Shown here piece by piece: positions 47,301 through 59,383 of a stretch of 64,000 bases of DNA (the stretch's first letter is position 1; every line of letters starts with the position of its first letter). A model generated the notes under the pieces. That model did not search any database. It was not told the origin of the DNA and saw only the letters and a program-made list of their open reading frames with translations. Source of the DNA: Lasiosphaeria ovina (Eukaryota > Ascomycota > Sordariomycetes > Sordariales > Lasiosphaeriaceae); assembly GCA_033439765.1 (NCBI GenBank), contig JAULSN010000010.1, forward strand, positions 1,240,001 through 1,304,000, read 5' to 3'. A program made the position numbers and the translations under genes.

Positions 47301-50300
47301 CAAGGAACCAATCAGCCGTCGCAGACACACAACAGCTCGGTTCCTGGGTAGCAGAGCTGGAGCTGGCCAGAAAGTGAAAGTGTGTGCATATGGAGGTTCC
47401 GAGCTTCTGAGGCATCACTGGCTCTCACTGGGCGGGGTCACCTTGTCATGCCCTGGGCGTCGTTCAGGGGTGCCCGCGAGGAGGGCCCCGTCCGGCGCAC
47501 TCATTCGACCGTGGCCTCTCAACGTTGATCACTCGCATTTCCCGAGAAGCAGAGCTGAGACTGGTACCAAAAAGGTCCGTGAGCAAGATTCGGATCAGTC
47601 AGTGTCGTGTCCTATGTAGTGTGCTGTACGCGGGAATGGGAGCACCGAGATAAGGCAGACAGGGTTCTGTCTGTCTGTCCGGTGCCGTCACGCAGCTTGG
47701 GGTCTGACGGGTGGAACCGACAGAGGATGCCGGCTGATGGCCAACGAACTGCCTCCGCCAACGAGGTTCCGATGTGCTCCATTGTTGGTTGGCGTTGAGC
47801 ACTGTGTCGGGACATGGCCCGCCCTTGAGCCCTTCACAGTTCATCAACCCGAGACCGCCTGAACCTGGGGATCTACGCTAAGCCACTTCTCGACTCGAGG
47901 TGGTGAGCCGGCTGTTGAAACTCGCGCTCCTGCCATTGATTGGCCTTTTCGGGTAGCGACGAGCCACCCCATCGCCGATGTGGCTTGCCCGAGCCTACCG
48001 AGGCTCCTTACGCCCTTCCAGACTTCTTATCTATTTCGAGAGCCAAAGGCTTGGGGCTTGTGGTTGTCACTTTCTGTCGAGGCCACATTCTTTAGGCCAT
48101 AACTGACTGACTGATCCCCCGCAAAAGGAGAGCTACTACCCCAAGACCACGGTGGCAGCCAATTGAAACGGCCACCGGCCTCGCAGCCTAAAGGTTGGGC
48201 ACCAAAACCCACCGCTCCTCCTCCTCGTCTCGGGCGGCCGCAGCACTCGCTACAGTATCTGGTATCATGCACCTCAGCGCATGAAGTTGCCTAGGTACTC
48301 GCGTGTTGTGGACACCAGAAGAGCTTTGTTTTGAGCCGTCTTCGAGCCCTCGTCCCGGTTCGCCCCGTTTCGTTGGCGACCTGGGGCAGCAACTTGGTGT
48401 CGTGAACCTGGTTACCATTTTAGCATCCCCATCCTTTCCAGGCAGGAGAGGCTATGTATCAGGTCCATCCCACGAGGTCGGTGCGCACGGTTGTTACGTC
48501 TCGGGCACGTAGCTTGCTTACCTATCTACCTTACCCAGTAAACTCCTCCTCGCGAGGAGGTGGTCAGTTACAGCCCCATGCCTTGTCAAAGGCAGCAAAG
48601 GCCGCACTACGGTATGAGACTAGCCCCTCCGCTGGTGTTTCTGAAGAGGATACCATCTCGTTGCCGAGAGACTCAAACTCAAGCCCGGTGCTGCGTATTT
48701 GGAACGAATGCGGCCGCGCTTTCGGGATACTCCTGTTGCCTTGAACCCGCAACACCTCAAACATACATACAGACACTTGCAGTCTTCTATCTTGCGTGTG
48801 GAGCCAAACCGTCTTTCCCACGAGGCTGTGCCGGGATTGCCAAAGTCCCCGCTCTTGGGCCCGATGCCGTGTCAAGCAACGCGGAGGCACGGGTCCCCTC
48901 TTTGGACGTCGTCTGCTTGACTATTGAGACGAGAGGCATTGAAGGGGCACAGCGGACACACACACTCTTTCTCTCTCACACACCCTTTTGCTGAACTGCA
49001 TATCGGGGATCGGAGGGCCACAGGCAGAGGAGGAAGGGCTGAGAACCCCACGAAAGAGTCCGAAAGGGACTCGAAAACCACCGGGAATTGAAACTTTGGC
49101 CCTCCAAGTACTTAGTGACAGGTGCCAATGATGCAATGGTGAAAAGACCGGCCTGCCCCCAAACAGGCCAAACAACGGGCGTCTAGCTCTCTCTCTATCT
49201 CCTTTTGGCGTCTCGGGCGGCTCTGGGGCTTGCCAATGCCAAACAGAAGCCAAGCCAAGGGAGCGAGGAGGAACGGCAGCTAACTCCCTGCGCTTAATCA
49301 TCCACACACAGCCCGCGGATTCTGTTTGGCTTGTGGAACGATCGGCAAAGGAGCGTTCGTCGTCTCACGTAGTAACTACACTTTGAACTTTCTATCCCAC
49401 CCTTCTTTATGTGACGTTAACCGCCGCCGGTGAAGAAGACGAGTCGATTGGCCTGCCGGTAAAACTAAAGTCGGGGCTGACAAGCCAAAAGTTCATGACA
49501 TACTGTGTATGCATTCCCTCTTTGCATATATCCTCGTGTTTTTCTCCCTCCCACCACCACGAGCGCTGCACACGTGAGGCGCCGGCGCAGCCTCAGTGCG
49601 GATGAGGCACCACACCCACGAGGCAGCGCGCAAGGGGGGGGGGGTCCGCACCTACACCACCTCTGGCAACCCCCCAATCCAGCCCAGTCCGGCCAAGACT
49701 CGGGAAAGAAGGAAGCTGAACCCGACGCTCCGTGTCTACGATCTTGTATGTTTGGGAGCTTTGCTGGCTTCCATGACATGGCCCAACAACTGAAGCCGTC
49801 GAGGTATGTACGCACGTACGTAGTAGTAGGCATTGTGATGTGCGTCTGCTTTCGTATATGGGAACCTCGGTCATGATGCTAGTAGTCAGTTGGTTCCAGC
49901 TGTATTGATGCTGCTGCTGTGCTGTGCCGCATCCTCTTCTCTCGTTCTTGTCTTTTATCTTTGTTTTCTTCCTTTACATGCGTCGTTCGTGCCTGGCAAG
50001 GCGACCCATCACGTCACATCGCAGCTTGGCTCTTTCGATATCCGCGCCATCTTCGGTACGAGGTGGAATGTTCGTTGCGGCCGGTCGGCCGGCGGTGTCT
50101 GCGAACACCCTATAAAAGGAAGCATAATCTGCGGCGCAGGAGGAAAGAAGCCAGAAGGGGGAAGGGAGGGATGGAACGGGGGGGCGCGAAGGAAGGAAGG
50201 GCGGGGAAAAAAAACATGCACCCTTTTTTTGTTGTTTCTTGGTTTTCGAATGAATCATCCTCCCTCGTACCGATGTAAGGCTGTGTCCTTGTGTAGGTCG

Positions 50301-53094
50301 GCTTGTTTGTTTGGCTTTTTCGACACATCACAAAATGAAGGCATGTATGGAGAAGATAAAACCCGGGATCCGCCATCTGTCGTCGGGCCCGGGAGCCAAC
50401 AACGCACCACCGCGTGGATTGTATGGACATACATGTGTGGCTTGCAGGATACATGTACCATACATACGTACATTGGCAAGCCTCTCTGCTTCTTTTCTAC
50501 TTGTTCCTCCAGGGGAATGAATGTGGCTGCGATCGGGTGGAACTTCTAGAATCCTTTCTTTGGCACGCAAAGATTTGGAATTAGTTTGCATCGGATCTTT
50601 TCTTCTTCTCTTTCTCTAGCTCTTCCATAGTCTTGACATTTGGGATGGATGAGACAGTTGCTGCGGGCACGCACGACCACGGCGTATCCCTCCTGCTCCC
50701 TCGAATCTTCGGCGATAACCTCGTCTTAGTGTTGCTGTGTTTCTCCGTCTGTTGGTTAGCTGCGGGTTGCTGCAGACATGCAGACGTGCAGACAAAAGTA
50801 CAGAAGGTTAGGGCCGCAGATTGTAGAGACAAAGGTTCCAGTAGTTCTAGAGCTAAGTTGAAGCAGACCATGATGGTTAACCGCTGCGCCTGGAGGATTG
50901 GCAAAGGATTAGCGGTGTATCGAGCAAGCGCTTTGCTCTCGTCTCTGTCTTGGCAGGACAGACAATGGGGTCGATGGATCAAACATGCTGACAATGTGTA
51001 TGCCTGCGTATATTCGAGCTAGTTCCTACCTCATGCTCGTGTTTGGGGTTCTCTTATTTTGGCTTTGATGGCTTCACCCCAGTTCAAGACTTGGCGTCAA
51101 TTTGCCATGAAGGCGTCAACTAGACTGATCAGTGTATCAACATCCAGTCAAACGCACAAAAAAGCGAGAGCCATGGCTGTAGCAGCTTATGCCATGTGAC
51201 TGTTAAGTCTTATGTCGTTTTGGGTGGAGGGTTTGCTGATCTTGGCAGTTCCGTTGGAACTTGTTGCGAAGGAAGTATGCCGGGAAAGAAAGTACTGAGA
51301 GAGGAAGGGGATTTTAATGCTGAAAAGTTAGGCGTTGATGTTACGGCCCTGACTGCTTGCTATCACAAAATGAGGGGTGGATCCAGGTGACTTCGTCCTA
51401 ACTTGGGCATTGCGTTTGAACGTGGCATAACCTCACTAGAGACTCACGAGAAGTATGCTAACTCGTAGTTCCAGATGAGTGGTCAGGTTTCTCTACTGAT
51501 TGAGTCTAATGTTGAGAGTCTTGGGTGACCTTGTTGTATGTCGTGACTTTGAGGGAAACCCGACGATGCGTCTAGTCGTCCTCGTCGGGAATTGGATGTG
51601 CCTCCGCCGGAGAGAGTCTTGGTAATTATAAATACGCCCATAAGAAAAGCCAAGCGAACTGGGTTAGATGTAGTAAACTTTGGTATTATTATGTTGTCGT
51701 GGGGATGGGTGTTGTATTGCCCCTAAGTCGGAAAGAGGGGCCACAACGATAGGATACTTGGGAATATATGTACATAATTCCGCAGTATACAACTAGCTCG
51801 ACAGTAGGTAGGTAAGGTAGCTATTGCTATCTGGATATCGCCACTCGCCCGTTTTTATCCCCAACCATCTCTTTGTACTGTGTCCGGAAGCAGAATGAGT
51901 CGAAACCAAAGTGTTGACTTTCACCTGGTAAAAGTTCGTACCCTTGATTATGCCACCACCAGGCAACACAGCCTGGAAGAACTGTATGGCTTCTAACATA
52001 TCTACAGACCGAATGCCGGATACATAGTTCATGTTTAAGAGAATGTGAAGGGCGCCTTTTCTAAATGCAAGGAAACACTGCATGGTTCCGGATTATTCTC
52101 TTTATTTATTTATCTACATGACGACGTTATGCAGCGCGCACAGATGGGCGCCAGCCAGTTGGAGCTCAATAGCTTCTTTTTGTTCTTGCTATCCGTCTTC
52201 AAACTTCCGCAATACAGGCCAATGAAGCGCGGGCGCCAGTTTGGGATCGGCCGGCTTATCAGCAGCACCTAAACTCATTTCGCAAACTCGAATTATCGCC
52301 AACTGGCATGTAGAGCTAGATATGCCTGCGGCACCTGAGAGTTCATAAACCTAAATTAAACAATGTGTTCGTAAGATTTGCCATTTCTTGCACTGAAATA
52401 TGGTTGATGCAGTTGTTGTTTGTTGTCCGTTCCAGGAAAGGAGTTGGCTTTCCCCCTTTTCCTCATTTGTGTCTTCTCGCCAGGTAAACTCTAGGTAACC
52501 TGAAAACTTCAGTGATAGGTTCCAGGTTGCGCCCAAAGGAGGGTCTGAGATGATTTGGCGATAAGAAGCACGCACTTATATGACCGCCAAAGTTGATAAG
52601 AGATGCTCTTCACTGGCATGTTTATGTCATGATGTGGTGTTGATTGATGACGCCGGGATCGGGCTTGCTCATTCGCATGCAAACATGGCCATCCGATAAG
52701 AGGTTACATACGGTACGGGGCCGTCTCGTTGTGATATTTTGCAGCTTGCTATTGGCCAATGGTGATGGTGGCCCGCTTCCCCGCCTCACCTTCCACTCCC
52801 GCTGTGGGGAACTGTGGGGAGCTAATTGGGGAGCTCCAGCTAAGCCGCGACAAAGCGGCCCAGCACCAACAGCGCCATCCTCAAGGCGACGCCACGCAGT
52901 GTCATTCGATAACGTAAAGTCGGAACGACGTCAGCAGCATACTTTCCGAAGCACCCAGCACTCACTTTTGTTGCGAAGACGAGGACCGACCACCACACAC
53001 CACCTGACTTGACTTTGACGCGAGCCTGCCTTTGATTCCCGCCTCTATAAGGTATCCTGTCGTGCCTGCCCTCCCTGCCTTGATTTCCTCCAAC
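41328..53094. other. 11.8-kb stretch without a supported gene
   Basis: Many short open frames occur on both strands, none with a domain or believable splice structure. The left end is the promoter region of the membrane-protein gene and the right end that of PUT2. Simple repeats are CCACAT units at about 41918-41945, a 12-G run at 42056-42067, TG/GGGTG-rich DNA at about 42117-42170 and a G run near 49634. Weakly protein-like minus-strand frames occur at 51793-52083 (96 codons from an ATG) and 52351-52575, but I cannot assign them. Confidence 0.5.
42056..42067. repeat. poly(G) tract (G12) followed by TG-rich repeat
   Basis: Twelve G (preceded by GGGA) lead into GGGTTTGGG words and, 50 bases later, a long stretch of GTGTGG/TGTG repeats to about 42170. 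Confidence 0.85.
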
Positions 53095-55009
53095 ATGGCA
53101 TCCCGCCATCTGAGATCGCTCTCTTTCCACTCTCCTGTATCGCGAGCAGTCTCCTTCACCGCCAACAAACCGAGGATACGCACATTGCCACAAAGCCTCA
53201 AAGCCGCTAGCATGTCGACGCTGGCTACCTTCAAGGTGCCCAAGGTGGTCAACGAGCCCAATGTATGTAACCGCGCCAACTGCGCTGCCCTTCTAAACAT
53301 ACAAGGCTCTGTCTGACCATAAACCTCCCGGCAGCAACACTATGCCAAAGGCTCTGCACAAAGAGCCGGCCTGACAGCTGCCATTGAGACACTGCAGAAG
53401 GAAGGCGCCCTCGAGGTGCCTCTTGTCATTGGCGGGAAAGAGGTAACGACAGTCCTTTGTTCACTAAGGCTGCTAATTGCTCTTACTAACCGTCGTCGAC
53501 CCGTTCTAGATCAAAACACCATCAGGTGCGAAGCAGGTGAACCCGGCCGACCACAAGACGGTAGTTGCCGAGTACTCGCTGGCAACACCCCAGCATGTCA
53601 CCACTGCCATCGAGGCGGCCCTTGCGGCAAAGCCAGAATGGGAGTCGCTGCCCTTCGCCGACCGGGCGGCCGTCTTCCTCAAGGCGGCGGATCTGGTCAG
53701 CTCAAAGTACCGCTACGACCTGATGGCCGCCACCATGCTGGGCCAAGGCAAGAACGCCTGGCAGGCCGAGATTGATGCTGCTGCCGAGCTCTGCGACTTT
53801 CTGCGCTTCAACGTGCAGTTTGCCGAGGAACTGTACGCCCAACAGCCCGCCCACAACTCCCCTGGCGTATGGAACCGCGTCGAGTACCGTCCGCTCGAGG
53901 GGTTCGTCTACGCTGTCAGCCCCTTCAACTTCACTGCCATTGGCGGCAACCTACCCGCCGTGGCCGCGCTTATGGGCAACGTCGTCGTCTGGAAGCCTAG
54001 CGACTTCGCCATTTCTAGCAACTGGTTGCTGTATAACATCCTGATCGAGGCCGGCCTGCCCCGGAATGTCATACAGTTTGTGCCGGGTAGCCCAGAGGAG
54101 GTGACCAAGGCTGTCTTGTCGCACAGGCAGCTTGCCGCTCTCCATTATACCGGTAGCACCGCTGTCTTCCGCAAGCTGTATGGCCAGATCGGAGCCGGCG
54201 TCGCCGAGGGCCGGTACCAGTCGTACCCTCGGATCGTGGGCGAGACAGGCGGCAAGAACTTCCACCTGATCCATTCCTCGGCCGACGTTGAAAACGCCGT
54301 TGCGCACACGGTTCGCGGTGCCTTTGAATACCAGGGCCAGAAGTGTAGCGCCACCTCGCGGGCATATGTTCCGGCATCCATCTGGCCACAGTTCAAGTCT
54401 CGCTTGATCCAAGAGACGGAGAAGCTCAAAGTCGGCGACCCCTGCGACCACGGCAACTTTATAGGGCCCGTCATCCACACCGCCTCATTCAAGAAGCTAT
54501 CTGGGGTGATCGACGAGGCCAAGTCGGATAAGAATCTCGAGCTCCTCACTGGAGGCACCTATGACGACTCTCGGGGCTTCTTCGTTCACCCAACTATCTA
54601 CCAGGCGCAGACTCCCGACCACAAACTCTTGTCGGCAGAGCTATTTGGTCCCATTCTGACGGTCTATGTCTACGACGACAAGAAGGACCCGGTTGGCGCC
54701 TTTTCGTCAGTCTGCGAGCTCATCGATGCCACCTCGGACTATGCTCTGACGGGATCCATATTCGCCTCCGACCGCGCCGCGGTGCGATTTGCCGAGGAGA
54801 AGCTCCGCAACTCGTCGGGCAACTTCTACATCAACTGCAAAAGCACCGGCGCTGTGGTGGGACAGCAGCCGTTCGGCGGAAGCCGGGCGAGCGGCACCAA
54901 CGACAAGAGCGGCAGCATCAACATCCTGGGCCGGTTCGTCAGCATGCGGAGCATCAAGGAGGAGTTCAACGCCACGGCCCAAGTGTCGTATCCCAGCAAC
55001 GAGATTTGA
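53095..55009 (+). CDS. PUT2: mitochondrial delta-1-pyrroline-5-carboxylate dehydrogenase (ALDH4)
   Basis: Three exons (53095-53262, 53335-53442, 53510-55009), all joined in phase 0, encode 591 aa. The first ~55 residues are rich in Arg, Ser and Ala with no acidic run, a typical matrix-targeting presequence. The aldehyde dehydrogenase fold is complete: the FNFTAIGGNLP region, the general base E337 in GETGGKN, and the catalytic thiol C371 in GQKCSATSRAY (matching human ALDH4A1 E314 and C348). The C-terminal QQPFGGSRASGTNDKSG segment is also present. It oxidises glutamate-gamma-semialdehyde/P5C to glutamate with NAD+, the second step of proline catabolism. No proline oxidase or permease gene is visible nearby, so there is no prn-type cluster within this window. 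A downstream ATG (residue 40, MSTLATFKVP) could in principle give a form without the presequence. Confidence 0.98.
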
Positions 55010-56734
55010 CCACATCCGTGAACATATTGCTTGGCTGTCCATCATGCTGAAACAAAAGGGCGGAAGGCGTGTTGAACAGTGCCGAGACATTGCCGCCAGT
55101 CGCTGGTCACTGGAACTGATGGCACGCGAATGGGTAAGAACCAAAAGGTGTCTCTTTCGAGGTACTAGACGGATACTTTCGAGCCTTTTCCCGCCCGTCT
55201 TGTTTTCTGTCTGGTCCAATTCTGAATGAGTTTGCATTCTGATTTTGATGGAGCATAGCAACGCCTGCTGGAGTTTCTCTTTATTGTCATTTTTTTCGGA
55301 CAAGTGAATAATGACAAGAAAATATAATGTTCTTTTTTTGGGACTTTTGTCTTTTTTCTTTCTTAACATCCCATCGAGTCTAAACAACAGGTGCAGCATT
55401 CCTCAAAGAGGTTTAGCTCAGCGACGAGAACACGCCCCTGATAATTGAATTGGCCATGCATGATACGGTATGTACTAATTCTTACGTATACCAAGCTGAC
55501 CGACGACTTCCAGTGCATGTCCTGAAAATGGGGCCGCGTTTACAGGCAAATACTTGGGCAATGTTGGGGAGCGGAGAGTGTCGGACGAGACATGTGCGAG
55601 GCATGCGCAAAGGACTGGACAGTAATCTGTCTGGCCTCGAATGGTCCAAGCTGAGAGCCCCACTGGCCTGCTTCCGCGATACCTTACCTTGGTAGGTATG
55701 TACGAAGTACCTGGAATAGGGCAAGGCAGTCTGTGACAGGGCTGAGGGTCCAGCGTGACGATCTTCGTGGGGACTCTGGTCCGAACAATCGTCGTGCTAA
55801 CCTAGCAAGATACGGAGCACCTTAGCTGGCGGTACCAGAAAGTCAGGCAGGTTTCAAGTACATACACCTACTGTACACAAGGTACCTGGGTGCTGTCAAG
55901 ACGCGACTGCAAGTTGCCGCACCGTCGTTCTTCAAAGCATAAGTTGACCAGGCCCGGCCGGCCAATCAGCATCGACGATGGCACCTCGTGCCTCCCGCAA
56001 TGAACCTGAGCACGCGACTGAACTTGCCTTCTCGCCTTTTACAGGCAAGAGCCCCTCCTTCCCATAACAGCCCATCCGAGTCCTACCTATTCCTCACCTT
56101 GGGTCGTCGCATTACCCGCACCGCACCCGCACGAATGTCTGAGCTCCTCTACTGTCACTTCTCCACAAGGTGACTCTGCTGTCGCTGTGTCGGAATGGCC
56201 CTTGTGTTGTTCTCCTGACCCGGCTCTCATATTCTCTTCAATCACATCTCATCTCATCTCACGTCTTCCGGGACGCCAACACGATGGGTTCTTCGTCGCT
56301 GTGACCCTTTCCATTGCGAAATCGGGGGCCAATAATATACCCGGTACATACATACGGGATATCGGAGCGTCTAGGTTGGTTGGTCTTCGGCCCTCAACAC
56401 GACCAGCAGCAAGCCCGTGGCAGGTACGGTCTTGTGTGTTACAGAGCTCCCACAGAGGAACCATCAACCACCCCAGAGCGAGCCCTACTGGTTGGTCGTG
56501 GCCATCGTTCCCCTCACCGTCGGCGGCAGCGGCGTCTCTTTGATAAGGCAGTCGGCTAGTCCGGCCTGCCGTCGGGCTTGACATCAGGCTTGTCGCTGAA
56601 ACCGCCATACCCCTTTGCGCCGCTTATCATAGACGCCTTCTATTCGTCAGCCACCCACATCTGCTCGTCTGCTTGCCCGCTCTCCTTTTGTCGACACGTA
56701 CCTCTCCAAGCACCCAGTCGTCCAAGCACCCAAT
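55010..56734. other. PUT2 3' flank and bHLH gene promoter
   Basis: No gene is seen. The right half contains CT-rich stretches and several upstream ATGs (for example near 56135), so the bHLH mRNA may have a long leader with upstream open frames. Confidence 0.55.
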
Positions 56735-57912
56735 ATGCCTCGAGCTGCATTGCCTCCGACGCCCGCATCCTCGACTGACATCAAGGGGAAGGATGGATTC
56801 AGGCTGGCCTCGCTTCAGCTGTCCTTTGAGCTGCCGCCGCCTGCCATGACGCCCAGCGGTTCAGCCTCGGACGTGTCGACCACGTCCTCTCACGATCCCT
56901 CCAACCCGGCAAACCCGCTGCAGGCGAGCGAGACGGTCAAGACCCGTAGACGCTCCTCGGCTGCCCATGTCCAGCTCAAGGACCAGTTTGCCCTGCCACC
57001 CCCACCGACCCGGTCTCGGAAGATCATACAGATGAAGCCCCGCGAGGAGCCGGCGCCCGAACCCACAGCCGCTAACACTCGGGCTTCTTCGTCTGCCTCG
57101 AGGAGCAACACACTCGCTGCCTCGGCGCCGGCAAGTACCTCTTCGAAGAGGAAACAGCCGTCCGCCACGAGTGCAGCCGGAAGGAAGATTGCGAGGAAGA
57201 CGGCGCACAGCCTGATCGAGCGTCGCCGGAGATCCAAAATGAACGACGAGTTTGCTCTTCTTAAGAGCATGATACCCGCATGTACGGGCGAAATGCACAA
57301 GCTAGCTATCCTCCAGGTCAGTGCCGCGAGCCAAGGGAGCTGGCTCTCCCGTCCCGTCCACTGCGTGGAGCTGACGCAAGGCTCTAGGCATCGATCGAGT
57401 ATGTGAGATATCTAGAGGACTGCGTTGCCCAGTTGAAGGCGCGACATGGGACGGATGCGGATTCCGGAATGGACGGAGCCGGTCTCCCGTCGCCGTCATT
57501 TGTGGGGCCGTATAATCCGGAGCCCAGCTATGCCGGGGATCCCTGCTCGCCTGACGTAGAGATGACTAGCTCAGAGGCCCCGTCTCCAGAGCTGACGCCC
57601 AATGCCGGACCGTCTCAACTGCCGTCGGTGTCGCCAGCCTTGCTCCCACAGGGCTCGCGTCATCGCCATGACTCGTATTCATCGGCCTCTTACAGCACGC
57701 CGGCCACCACCTCCCCGGCGTTTGGCCCGCAGACGTATGTTTACACACATAGCACACAATCAACGCCGGGCTCGACACTGACGAGCCCCGCCCTGCCACC
57801 TCAACGAGATCCTGACCAGGAAGCAACTGCTGCATTGCTGATGCTGAATCAGATGGACAGACGAGGTGCGGCCGGGCGGGGGATGAGCGTGAAGGACATG
57901 CTCACGACATGA
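56735..57912 (+). CDS. basic helix-loop-helix transcription factor
   Basis: Two exons (56735-57316, 57388-57912; 71-nt intron with a CTGAC branch site) encode 368 aa. The bHLH domain spans about residues 153-212 and is cut by the intron inside helix 2: AHSLIERRRRSKMNDEFALL, a loop with CTGEMHK, then AILQ joined to ASIEYVRYLEDCVAQLK. The DNA-reading residues are H158, E162 and R166, the H-E-R arrangement that known class B bHLH proteins use for CACGTG. The N-terminal 150 residues are Ser/Pro/Ala-rich with short basic patches. The C-terminus is Ser/Pro/Thr-rich and probably a disordered regulatory region. Without splicing the protein would stop inside helix 2, which supports the intron. I do not assign a specific named regulator. 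Confidence 0.93.
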
Positions 57913-58938
57913 CGGTAAAGTTTTAATGTATCAGATATTCCATGGTCATATCACCATTGGCCCAGGCCCGGGCTAATATGGTCTGTTCTTCCTGGGTCTG
58001 GGTTTGGGTCTGGGTCTACGAACTAGAGGATGGGTTTGGCGGGTTTCTTTCCCCAATCTTTACCTTTTCTACTTTTGTCCTTCGCGTCGGTATGAGCCTT
58101 GGAGCATATGGCTCGTCTGGGTCTCGTTTGCCGAGAAACGAGCATGTCGAGTCCACCCAACAGAAGCTGTTTCACAGCACAAAAGCCTTGGGCCAGTTGG
58201 TTAGGAGAGGTTAAAAGCATATTCTTCCCTGCACGCTTCAAAGGAACTATCACTGCGGGCTTGAGCTTGAGCCAAGACACGAACGGGCAGCTGATCGCGG
58301 AATGTCGGCTCTGGTTATTCTGGCTGATACTCAAGAACTTGTTTCATGTGCAGAGTTTTGCTGTTTGGCGGGGCCTTTGAGTCACTAGACAGACGGTGGT
58401 CGCGGTGGCAATCAACAGTCGGGCCCTGACCTCAGTCACGTCCCAGGTGGATTAAATAATAGTATCCTACGCAAGCGGGTGTTTCGTTGCGGCTTTGCCC
58501 CTGGATCCTTGTCTTTTGTTTTGGGTGTGGCACGTGATACCCCTGGCCTCGGACAACATTGTAGGAGACACGCTGCCGGCGGAGGGCTCTTGACTAACAT
58601 TGAAACAAAAGCCGTGACACATAATAATGCCCAGCCGGCCTCGAGAAATGCTCCAGCGCCCGAGGACGGGGTTGTTTGAATAGATAAATATCGGCCGGGT
58701 CGTCTCCTGGGGTCCCTCCCGTGACAAACAAGCAAACAAGGAAACAACAACTCTCTTGGGCATCTCTTCTGTAATAATAAACCCTCTTGAGTTTAAGAGA
58801 CCGATCCCCTCTTCGTCTTGATACTGTGCTGCCTCATCTTGTCTCGGTACTCTTATATATTCTCGTGAATTCAGCCTCCTGACCTGTATCGTAACCATCT
58901 GGAGGAGCGTAAACCTCTTTGACAGTAGGACACGCAAC
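57913..58938. other. spacer between bHLH gene and small conserved gene
   Basis: No gene is seen. It holds the bHLH 3' UTR (with TGGGTCTGGGTTTGGGTC-type repeats near 58000) and the promoter of the next gene. Confidence 0.6.
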
Positions 58939-59383
58939 ATGGCGGACGAGCTCTCAGCCAAGATGTCTTCCGAGTCTCTCTCGCCAAAGGTATACCTACT
59001 CTCTGAATCCCCCAAAAGAAAAGAAAGAAGACGTCATAATCATTGTTTCACTAACATACCTTCTCAAGGCACCTCCACACCAACATGTCGACGACGTGGC
59101 CACAAACGCCGGCGCGTCCTCGGTCGATTCGCGCGGGAACCACCGCAGTCGCAACGGTAGCCGTATCCGCCGCAGCCGCAACCGCAGCCTCAGGGGCAAC
59201 AACGGCAACAACAACGGCAGCAGAAGCAACAGCATCGCCGCTAGCGCGCCCCCGGAGGCCATGTCGTGGGTCCCCCGCGAGACCGAGAGCAAGCCAGTCT
59301 GCCTGCAGCTGAGCCTTAATATTGACATTGAGGTGGAGCTCAAGGCGCGTCTGCGCGGCGACGTGTGCGTGGCGTTGCTGTGA
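58939..59383 (+). CDS. small fungal protein with conserved-looking C-terminal segment, function unknown
   Basis: Two exons (58939-58989, 59069-59383) joined in phase 0 by a 79-nt intron give 121 aa. Residues 1-75 are polar low complexity, with Asn/Arg/Ser repeats (RNGSRIRRSRNRSLRG, NNGNNNGSRSN). The last ~35 residues are different: VCLQLSLNIDIEVELKARLR followed by GDVCVALL at the C-terminus, an alternating hydrophobic/charged strand-like segment. I recall similar endings (LNLDVEVELKA..GD..L.LL) in other short filamentous-fungal proteins with Gln/Asn-rich fronts, so the domain is probably conserved while the front is variable. No catalytic motif, signal peptide or membrane segment is visible. 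It is divergent in position from, but not linked in function to, its neighbours. Confidence 0.78.

Noticed and set aside
49890..50549. 219-codon plus-strand frame with a hydrophobic start that might mimic a signal peptide
   Set aside because: It starts at TTG, and hydrophobicity comes from a T-rich tract; the rest is cysteine-scattered low-quality text with no domain.
50581..50994. 137-codon minus-strand frame ending MEELEKEKKKRSDAN
   Set aside because: The lysine/glutamate end looks coding, but nothing upstream resembles an exon and no family is recognised; not enough to call a gene.
51793..52083. 96-codon ATG frame on the minus strand
   Set aside because: Composition is protein-like, but there is no domain, no conserved motif and no extension by splicing that I can find. 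Mentioned as weak in the findings only.
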